A DNA stretch of 10,257 bases from Spirochaetaceae bacterium. Its GTDB lineage: Bacteria; Spirochaetota; Spirochaetia; Spirochaetales_E; Spirochaetaceae_B. The translations under genes and the position numbers were made by a program. This document shows positions 1-6,414 of this stretch, in pieces (position 1 is the first letter of the stretch; each line of letters starts with the position of its first letter). The notes below the pieces were generated by a model, which saw nothing but the letters and a program-made list of their open reading frames with translations, searched no databases and had not been told where the DNA came from. The DNA is taken from contig QKJO01000141.1 in assembly GCA_003249275.1 (NCBI GenBank), forward strand, positions 1-10,257. Reading direction: 5' to 3'.

Positions 1-1728
1 AGCAATCCTGTCATTGTCCCTGCGGCACTCAATCCTGATTTTACCATTTCTGACGCCATCGATTCCGTGTATCAGGGCATTGTTGACCAGATTGGTCAGC
101 ACCTGGGTAAGAACTCCGGGAATGCTTGTGATCCGGACGCCCGGTTCCACTGCGGCCTCCAGTGTGTAACCTCCCTTTTTTACCGCCGGTTCAAGGACTT
201 TCAGGAGAGTCTGGATGTACTGCCCCAGGTCGATCGTTCTCACATCTGGAATCACCTGATCGGAGGCCACCATCTTAAATCCGTTGATAAGGAGCCTGGC
301 CTGCTCCATGTTTCGATAGATCAGTTCCGATGACTGTTGAACATCCATGACAAACTCGCGGAACTGCTCTTCACTCAATTCATTCTTTTCGAAAAGATCA
401 AATGTCCTCTTGCCCGATGCGGCCATGCTGGTGGACAGAGTGACGGTAACACCCAGAGGGTTTCCGAGTTCATGTGTCACCGAGGCGACAAGGCGTCCCA
501 GATCAGCCATCCTTTCGTTGGCGCTCATACGCTCTATGGCATTTTTTGCCGCCTCTTCGGCATTTTCTCTGAGACTCGACTCTTTTCTGAATTTCTCATC
601 CAGATCATGGATCATGGCACCGCCGAATAACATTGTCAGCAGGCCCTGGGACAGAAGGTGGAAGATGACGGCGACCATTGTCCTTTTATCAAAATTAAGA
701 GAAAGAATATAACCCGTCATTGATAGAAGGAAGTACAGCAGCAGTCCCGCCAGCAGCCATCGAGCCGCATGAACTTTCTGCCTGATAAGAGCGACCAGGC
801 CCGTACAGATGAGAAGAAAAGTTATCGATGCCTGAATACTCAGGAACCGGAAAGCCAAACCGCTCTTCATAAACAGCAGCGGCACTGTCAGAACAGCAGA
901 CAGTACAAGAAGGCCGTTGAAGTAACGGGACAGATAGGGATGATCAGAAGGGATTATAAAAGATCTGATATAGAGGATTACCATGGGAGTAAAAAGTCCC
1001 ATAAAGAAAAACCAGAGGTACTGGGAGATTCCGGGAAGAATCCTGGCGATCAGATAAGGGCCCAATCCGGATATGTAAAATACTGAGACACCGGCGGAAA
1101 GGACAAGAAAAAGATAGAGCCGGTTGACCGGATACTTCATTTTAAATATCAGAACAATGGAAAAGAGAGTGATCATGAAGAAATATCCGACCCCCATACC
1201 CTGAAGGAGAGACCAAGTCTGCTGGCGTCTGGTGAAATTCTCTGAAGTACTCAAAACAAAATTATATCCAGCCAGGGTAGGGTTTGTTATATGAACATAG
1301 AGTGAATAGTCATAGCCCGGAGACTGATTGAAAGCGGCATAGGTCAGACCCCGGTACTGGGCTCCGTTTCTGGTTGTATTACGGTAGGGGAGGGACCAGT
1401 CAATGTCTGCAAATCTGATCAGTTCACCGTCCCGGACCAGGTAAAATTCCCACATCCTGACTCCTCTGTTTTCCGTCAGATAGAGCTGTGTTTCAATAAC
1501 CACCGGGGGGAGAGAAACCTTTAGCCAGAAGTTTTCTATTTTTTCATGGGAGTCATCATCAAACTCTTTCACCCACCGGTCATCAGGCAGTTCAAGAATA
1601 TCATCAAAACCGGCCTGATCTCCGCTCCCCGTCTTCAGAATACCCAGTTCTCTGAGATTGGATTCCTGAGCAAACACAGCGGTTGTGAGAAGTAGAAAAA
1701 CCAGAGCCAGATCAGTCCGGATATTCAT
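1..1728 (-). CDS. 7TMR-DISM sensor histidine kinase, C-terminus cut by window edge
   Basis: Membrane sensor kinase, 576 codons visible, open at the left edge of the window. A signal peptide (about residues 1-20, ending VFA) is followed by a periplasmic domain (about 21-175) of the size of 7TMR-DISM extracellular domains. Seven hydrophobic helices follow, at about 176-196, 203-222, 236-254, 270-287, 295-315, 324-342 and 352-373, then a charged linker (375-405). The HisKA-like H-box THELGNPLG has its predicted phospho-acceptor at H419, and the N-box of the ATPase domain (LVNNALIHG) lies near residue 549. The G-boxes lie outside the window. The ATG at 1728 is supported by AAGGGA 7 bases upstream and overlaps the preceding regulator gene by 17 bases, which suggests translational coupling and a shared pathway. 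The ligand is unknown. The family call rests on topology and kinase motifs read by eye: kinase assignment is secure, the DISM subtype likely. Anything fused after the ATPase domain, such as a receiver, would not be visible. Confidence 0.9.
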   Translation of the reverse strand, partial: MNIRTDLALVFLLLTTAVFAQESNLRELGILKTGSGDQAGFDDILELPDDRWVKEFDDDSHEKIENFWLKVSLPPVVIETQLYLTENRGVRMWEFYLVRDGELIRFADIDWSLPYRNTTRNGAQYRGLTYAAFNQSPGYDYSLYVHITNPTLAGYNFVLSTSENFTRRQQTWSLLQGMGVGYFFMITLFSIVLIFKMKYPVNRLYLFLVLSAGVSVFYISGLGPYLIARILPGISQYLWFFFMGLFTPMVILYIRSFIIPSDHPYLSRYFNGLLVLSAVLTVPLLFMKSGLAFRFLSIQASITFLLICTGLVALIRQKVHAARWLLAGLLLYFLLSMTGYILSLNFDKRTMVAVIFHLLSQGLLTMLFGGAMIHDLDEKFRKESSLRENAEEAAKNAIERMSANERMADLGRLVASVTHELGNPLGVTVTLSTSMAASGKRTFDLFEKNELSEEQFREFVMDVQQSSELIYRNMEQARLLINGFKMVASDQVIPDVRTIDLGQYIQTLLKVLEPAVKKGGYTLEAAVEPGVRITSIPGVLTQVLTNLVNNALIHGIDGVRNGKIRIECRRDNDRIA

Positions 1729-3241
1729 CCAGTATTCCCTTCATTTCATCAATATTTTCAAGAAAAAGATCAACCAGGGAGGGGTCAAAATCGATACCGC
1801 TTTTCTCCCCGATCAGACGAAGAGCGTCATCCAACTCCCAGGAATCCTTATAGATTCTCTTATGGGTCAAGGCATCAAAGACATCCACGATAGACAGGAT
1901 TCTGGCGGGCAGGGGTATATCCTCCCCCTTCAGTCCGTTGGGATACCCGCATCCGTTCCAGCATTCATGATGGGACAGGGCAATAGCTGCGGCATCGGGA
2001 AAATACTCATCCTCATTGGAGCTGAGCATTCTGTGTCCGATGAGGACGTGCGACTTCATGATTTCCATTTCATCTCCGGTCAGTCTGCCCGGTTTTTTAA
2101 GGATATGATCGGGAACACCGATCTTGCCCAGATCATGCAGAATGGAGGCCATTTTCCAGTTTTCCGCCAGATCTTCATGAATACCCATTTTTCTGGATAG
2201 AAGATAAACCATCTCGGAAACTCTGCGTATATGGTTCCCCGTTTCGGAAAAGTGCTGTTCAATAACCTCTGACAGGAAATAGAGCATATTTTTCTGCGAC
2301 CTGGTTTTACTGGCCGAGAGTATGTGGTAGTCCATAGCCAGTGAGGAATTCATCAGAAAAGCGGAGAGGATCATCTGATCCGTTTTATCCGGTTCCCCAT
2401 CCACCCTGGCGATAATGTACAGACCCTTCTCCTGTCGGGTATTGAGTCCGCAGGCCAGATAGGGAGATTCATAAATGATGCTCTCACCCTTTCTGCATCT
2501 GTCCAGCAGAGTGTCGAACTCTCCGTCTTCCCTGTTTTCAAGCTTTCGCGCAAGTTCTCCTGAACCCAGCCTGATGTGAATTTTATCCATTCCTGTTTGA
2601 ATGATGGGAGACTCATCGATGATTCTGTTATACTCACCTGTCATAATTTTTTGAAATTGACTGCTGACTACGGACAGAATCTGCTTTGTACTTTCCGATG
2701 CCCAGATCTCGCTTCCGCCCGCCAGTATCTGCTGGAATCCCTTCCGGTTTCTGTTCAGGACGTGGATGTCCCTGTATCCTCTGATAGCAACCGTAAGTGA
2801 TGTGATCAGCTTCACATCGGTCAGTTCTGTTTTCTCTTTGTAGTCATTGATTTCATACCTTTGAATGATATCCCGCTCCGGAGCCATACCAGGCTGACCG
2901 GTTCTGAGAATGAGCCGCATTTCACCGTTTTTAAGTTCATCCCTGATCCATCGGATCAGCTGCAGCCCGCTGTTGTCCTCCTCCATTACAATATCAATGA
3001 GGGCAACGGCAATATCGGGATTCTCCCTGATGAGGGACCGGGCTTCGGAAGAGGAATAGGCTGACAGGAATTTGAGACCCCGACCTTCAAACCTGTACTC
3101 TCTGAGTACAAGTTCGGTTATGGAGTGCATGATGGTTTCGTCATCGACGATGAGAATCTTCCAGGAATCATGAGCCCCTTCCGGACCGGTATCCACATTC
3201 TTTTCAGCGGTGTTCGGGGTTTGATCAGAAAAAATACTCAT
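1712..3241 (-). CDS. Response regulator with REC, DUF3369 and HD-GYP domains (predicted cyclic-di-GMP phosphodiesterase)
   Basis: A 509-residue cytoplasmic response regulator. The N-terminal receiver (about 27-155) has the acidic pair D33/D34, phospho-acceptor D83 (in ALIDIVMEED), T114 and K137 (in YKEKTEL). The stretch from about 75 to 160 is typical of receivers attached to DUF3369, which fills about 160-310. The C-terminal HD-GYP domain (about 320-505) keeps the residues expected to bind the metal centre: E333, H337, H369-D370, K373, H398, H424-H425 and D453. The signature loop reads GCGYP (430-434), where GTGYP is commoner. HD-GYP domains of this kind hydrolyse cyclic di-GMP, so phosphorylation probably tunes cyclic-di-GMP breakdown; activity is inferred from intact residues. 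The gene lies 6 bases after the propeller kinase and overlaps the 7TMR kinase by 17 bases, making those two kinases the obvious phosphodonors. The start is the ATG at 3241, with AAGAAGG 11 bases upstream inside the previous gene's end. Confidence 0.95.
   Translation of the reverse strand: MSIFSDQTPNTAEKNVDTGPEGAHDSWKILIVDDETIMHSITELVLREYRFEGRGLKFLSAYSSSEARSLIRENPDIAVALIDIVMEEDNSGLQLIRWIRDELKNGEMRLILRTGQPGMAPERDIIQRYEINDYKEKTELTDVKLITSLTVAIRGYRDIHVLNRNRKGFQQILAGGSEIWASESTKQILSVVSSQFQKIMTGEYNRIIDESPIIQTGMDKIHIRLGSGELARKLENREDGEFDTLLDRCRKGESIIYESPYLACGLNTRQEKGLYIIARVDGEPDKTDQMILSAFLMNSSLAMDYHILSASKTRSQKNMLYFLSEVIEQHFSETGNHIRRVSEMVYLLSRKMGIHEDLAENWKMASILHDLGKIGVPDHILKKPGRLTGDEMEIMKSHVLIGHRMLSSNEDEYFPDAAAIALSHHECWNGCGYPNGLKGEDIPLPARILSIVDVFDALTHKRIYKDSWELDDALRLIGEKSGIDFDPSLVDLFLENIDEMKGILDEYPD
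1736..1741 (-). promoter_or_regulatory. Ribosome binding site of the 7TMR kinase, inside the HD-GYP gene
   Basis: On the minus strand AAGGGA lies 7 bases before the ATG at 1728, within the last ten codons of the upstream regulator. With the 17-base overlap it indicates translational coupling of regulator and kinase. Confidence 0.65.
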
Positions 3242-3247
3242 AACCTA

Positions 3248-6200
3248 TTATACCTTCTTCATTTCCAGAAGTGGTAATCTTATGTGAAAACAGGCTCCTT
3301 CATTTTCCTGAATACAGCTTATGGAACCTGAAAACTGAAGCCTGATCAGATTGTAGACAAGAAAGAGCCCCATTCCGCTGCTGCCGGTGCCGGGTCCCTT
3401 ACCTCTTTCAAAGGGTTCGAAAATTTTTGTCAGAACCGAATCGTCTATTCCTATTCCGTTATCTCTGTAGACGATCAGGGCCTCCTTTTCAGAGTAGACA
3501 ACCTTAATCGAGATTTTATTCCCTGTTGTTTCTTCCTTTCCTTTGAATCCGTGATACAGAGAATTTCTGATGAGGCTGTCCAGCGTTTCCTGCAGGGCAC
3601 TGATGGATCCCATGATAAAACGTTCGATTTCCGGAAGATCCAGAAGGCATTCAATATTTGACGTCTCAAGCGTCTTCGTCCAGGACTGGCCGATATACTC
3701 CCTGATGACGGCACTGAGATTGAACATGACCGGTGTCGGAAAGACCTGCGCATTGGATGCAAAAGAAAGCTGCTGAACGATGCTGACAGCCTGTTTTGTC
3801 CCCTCCATCGCCAGATTACAGCACTCAATAAGCTTCCCATCCGCTCCGGATCGTTCAAGATGATCTTTGAGATAGGAGACTGCCGTCAGGCTGGACCCCA
3901 GAGGTGTATTGAGATTGTGAGACAGCCGCAGAGTCAGACTGACCAGGGACGACATTTTTTCACCTATCGACAGGATCTCTCTCCTTTTTTTCTCTCTGGA
4001 GAGAGCTTCTTCAAGCTCCTTCGTTCTCTCTCTGACCCGGTTTTCAAGCATCAGATTTTTTTCTTCCGTTTTACTCAGATACAAAAGGATGATGATCAGG
4101 ATAAAAGTGACCAGAAGGATCGCCATGCCCACTTTGAAAATCAGGTACTCATAAAATTTTGGTTTGACAACCAGGGCAATCGATTTATCCTGAGACCAGA
4201 CACCATAGGCATTTGCGGCTTTATAGTGGAATAGATAGGATCCCGGAGACAGGTTTGTATAGGTGGAATGGATGCTCGTTCCCGTATAGTTCCAGTCAGA
4301 TTCAAGTCCTTCCAGATAATAAGCATAGCTATTGTTTTGGGGAGCAGAGAAGTGGAGGGCCTTAAAGTCCAGCGTAACAACCAGTTCATCCCTGGTTAAT
4401 TCAAGTTCGTCCATAAAATTGAGGGCCCTTGGGATCAGAACCCTGTTATGAACTGTTTCTCCCACATGGATCTGTCTGTTATTGATGCTTACTCCCGTCA
4501 GCAGAGTTTCGGGCGCCGTATCGTTTCTGGTCAGACTATCAGGATCAAAATAGGTAAGACCGTTGACTCCACCCATATAAAGTGTGGAATTCCTGCCAGA
4601 CAGTGCGGCGCCGCTGTTGAATTCATTGCTCTGCAACCCGTCTGCAACGGTAAAAACGGTGATGTCCATTGTTTCCGGGTATAAGACCGCCAGCCCCTTA
4701 TTGGTACTGATCCAAAGCCTTTTGTCATGATCCTCCAGGATACCGTAAACAGTATTGTTCGGCAATCCGTTCTCCGTGGTGTACTGATCGAAACTGTCGT
4801 TTGTGGAGTTGTAACGGTGCAGGCCTCCGCCGGATGTTCCAACCCAGAGAGTCCCGTCACTGGACATGAAGATGCTCATGATGTGGGCTCCATGCAAACC
4901 GTGTTCTCTGTCTTCAGGGTTATAATGCCTCACAAGATTGCCTTCCAGATCCAGTACGATTAAACCGTTATCCGCTGATCCCAGATAGACTCTATCGCCG
5001 CTGATCAGCATGGTTCTGAATGTAAGTGTCGGCAGAACCGGAGCCTCAAGTGTTTTTTCAATCTCACCGTAAGAATTTATGAGATGAACTCCGCCGCCCT
5101 GAGTAACAGCCCAGATCCGGCCGTATCGATCCTCCTGAATGGTATACACGCTGCTGTAGGAACCATCCACATGAATGAAATCATCATCCCCGGCCCGGAA
5201 GAGACCGCTGCCCTTGGTTCCTGCCCAAAGAAAACCCCGGCTGTCCCGGTACAGGCTCATAATTCTATTGTCTGCCGTTGACCCGCCGGTACCGCCGATC
5301 CTTTCCTGATGATTGGCAAGGCGGCCTCTTGCTGAAAAATGATACAATCCACCGCCGAAAGTTCCCACGAGCAAACTGCCGTCCTCTTCCTCCCACAGAG
5401 AGACTACGATTGTATTGTCCAGACCGTCCGATCTCCCCAGATAGGAAAAACCCAGTCTGTGTATATCGATTTTCTTCAGACCCAGGCCGAGAAAACCGAT
5501 CCAGAGATTATCTGATCTGTCCAGGAAAAGAGACAGAACCGTTCCTTTCTCGCCGAGTCTACCGTTATTGCTGAAATCATGATTTTTCAGAAACAGACCC
5601 TGCGAACCCGTTCCCAGCCAGAGGCCCTTTTCCCCTCCGGGAATAAGTGCGGAGACTTCCGTCGTCAGGGGGAAGAACTCTGTGATACTGCCTGTCATAT
5701 GCAGACTCAGCACTCCCCTGTCTGTGCCTGCATAAAGGACGTCACCGTCATGGGCAAGAGAAAGGATTCTGGATTCAGGTCTGTACACATCCATTACCCC
5801 GGCATTATTGAGTTCATAGAGTATCAGGCCTTTGTCTGTGGCGGCAAAGAGCCTGCTGCCGACGACAAGGATGTCATTGATTTTAATATCCTGAATGAGA
5901 GGAGTGAGTCCTCCTGAAGAGAATCTGAACACTCCCCTTCCTCTCAGGGAGACAACAACATCTGTGGGGGAAAGAGCGCATACATCGAGAACTTCATAAT
6001 CCATAAGATTCTCATGAAAAGGTTCAAGAAGATCCGTCTCCATATCATATCTGTACAGCCCCGTGGATGAGGCTATGAGTATTGTGTCGTCAAAACCTTC
6101 ATCAATATCATGAATATACCCTCCGGAAAGGGGCGAATTGACTCCCAGAGTTGTAAAGTTCGTCCCGTCAAACAGATTCAGTCCATCCTGTGTCCCCAGC

Positions 6201-6373
6201 CAGAGCAGTCCCCTGCTGTCCTGGAAGATCACAGCCACAGAATTGGTCATCAGGCCGTCATCAACAGTATAGGTCTTGAATCTGATATTGGAGGAATCCT
6301 TGGAATCGACCCCGGAAAGGGGCGACATAACTCCGAGGATGAACAGTAAGAAGAGACCGGACCTGACATGCAT
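3248..6373 (-). CDS. Two-component-propeller sensor histidine kinase (Reg_prop repeats, Y_Y_Y, HisKA, HATPase)
   Basis: A 1041-residue periplasm-sensing kinase. It has a signal peptide (about 1-21), then a long repeat region (about 30-650) in which I count about 14 blades of the Reg_prop type. Examples are GLLWLGTQDGLNLFDG, DNLWIGFLGLGLKKID and GTLWVGTSGGGLHRYN. Fourteen fits two seven-bladed beta-propellers, as in the hybrid two-component sensors of Bacteroidetes. A Y_Y_Y domain follows (about 675-740, with YAYYLEGLESDW), then one membrane helix (about 745-766) and a coiled coil (about 768-805). The H-box SHNLNTPLG puts the phospho-acceptor at H819; the ATPase domain has N-box N937, DNGIGI near 972 and GSSGMGLFL near 1000. 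Unlike the Bacteroidetes hybrids it has no fused receiver or AraC-type DNA-binding domain, so the signal must pass to a separate regulator, most simply the HD-GYP protein encoded 6 bases downstream. The ATG at 6373 lacks a clear Shine-Dalgarno but begins a good signal peptide. The ligand is unknown; carbohydrate sensing is known for some relatives but is not shown here. Confidence 0.95.
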   Translation of the reverse strand: MHVRSGLFLLFILGVMSPLSGVDSKDSSNIRFKTYTVDDGLMTNSVAVIFQDSRGLLWLGTQDGLNLFDGTNFTTLGVNSPLSGGYIHDIDEGFDDTILIASSTGLYRYDMETDLLEPFHENLMDYEVLDVCALSPTDVVVSLRGRGVFRFSSGGLTPLIQDIKINDILVVGSRLFAATDKGLILYELNNAGVMDVYRPESRILSLAHDGDVLYAGTDRGVLSLHMTGSITEFFPLTTEVSALIPGGEKGLWLGTGSQGLFLKNHDFSNNGRLGEKGTVLSLFLDRSDNLWIGFLGLGLKKIDIHRLGFSYLGRSDGLDNTIVVSLWEEEDGSLLVGTFGGGLYHFSARGRLANHQERIGGTGGSTADNRIMSLYRDSRGFLWAGTKGSGLFRAGDDDFIHVDGSYSSVYTIQEDRYGRIWAVTQGGGVHLINSYGEIEKTLEAPVLPTLTFRTMLISGDRVYLGSADNGLIVLDLEGNLVRHYNPEDREHGLHGAHIMSIFMSSDGTLWVGTSGGGLHRYNSTNDSFDQYTTENGLPNNTVYGILEDHDKRLWISTNKGLAVLYPETMDITVFTVADGLQSNEFNSGAALSGRNSTLYMGGVNGLTYFDPDSLTRNDTAPETLLTGVSINNRQIHVGETVHNRVLIPRALNFMDELELTRDELVVTLDFKALHFSAPQNNSYAYYLEGLESDWNYTGTSIHSTYTNLSPGSYLFHYKAANAYGVWSQDKSIALVVKPKFYEYLIFKVGMAILLVTFILIIILLYLSKTEEKNLMLENRVRERTKELEEALSREKKRREILSIGEKMSSLVSLTLRLSHNLNTPLGSSLTAVSYLKDHLERSGADGKLIECCNLAMEGTKQAVSIVQQLSFASNAQVFPTPVMFNLSAVIREYIGQSWTKTLETSNIECLLDLPEIERFIMGSISALQETLDSLIRNSLYHGFKGKEETTGNKISIKVVYSEKEALIVYRDNGIGIDDSVLTKIFEPFERGKGPGTGSSGMGLFLVYNLIRLQFSGSISCIQENEGACFHIRLPLLEMKKV
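3253..3259 (-). promoter_or_regulatory. Ribosome binding site of the HD-GYP regulator, inside the end of the propeller kinase
   Basis: On the minus strand AAGAAGG is formed by the last codons of the propeller kinase, 11 bases before the ATG at 3241. The spacing is a little long. A closer AGG at 3244-3246 leaves only 2 bases and is unlikely to serve. The arrangement fits coupled translation. Confidence 0.5.
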
Positions 6374-6414
6374 ATCTTAATTCTAAGGTCAGATTTACAA
6401 TGAGATCAATCAGA

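Noticed and set aside
1685..2200. Open frame of 171 codons on the plus strand
   Set aside because: It lies antisense to the HD-GYP domain, whose catalytic motifs are intact on the minus strand. It has no ribosome binding site and no recognisable protein features.
3860..4234. Open frame of 124 codons on the plus strand
   Set aside because: Antisense to the membrane helix, coiled coil and H-box of the propeller kinase, which are clearly the coding strand.
6310..6322. Small hairpin CCCC-GGAAA-GGGG
   Set aside because: It lies inside the signal-peptide codons of the propeller kinase, has a 4-base stem and no following T-run, so it is not a terminator.
6123..6325. Exact 14-base direct repeat CCGGAAAGGGGCGA at 6123-6136 and 6312-6325
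   Set aside because: Both copies encode the peptide SPLSG in the propeller kinase (end of the signal peptide and first blade region). A single 14-base match in 10 kb is close to chance expectation, and nothing else around it is repeated.
6374..6414. Possible promoter or terminator in the 41-base gap before the propeller kinase
   Set aside because: I found no stem-loop with a T-run. The best -35/-10 pair on the minus strand (TTGATC, then TTAGAA) has a very poor -10, so co-transcription is the simpler reading.
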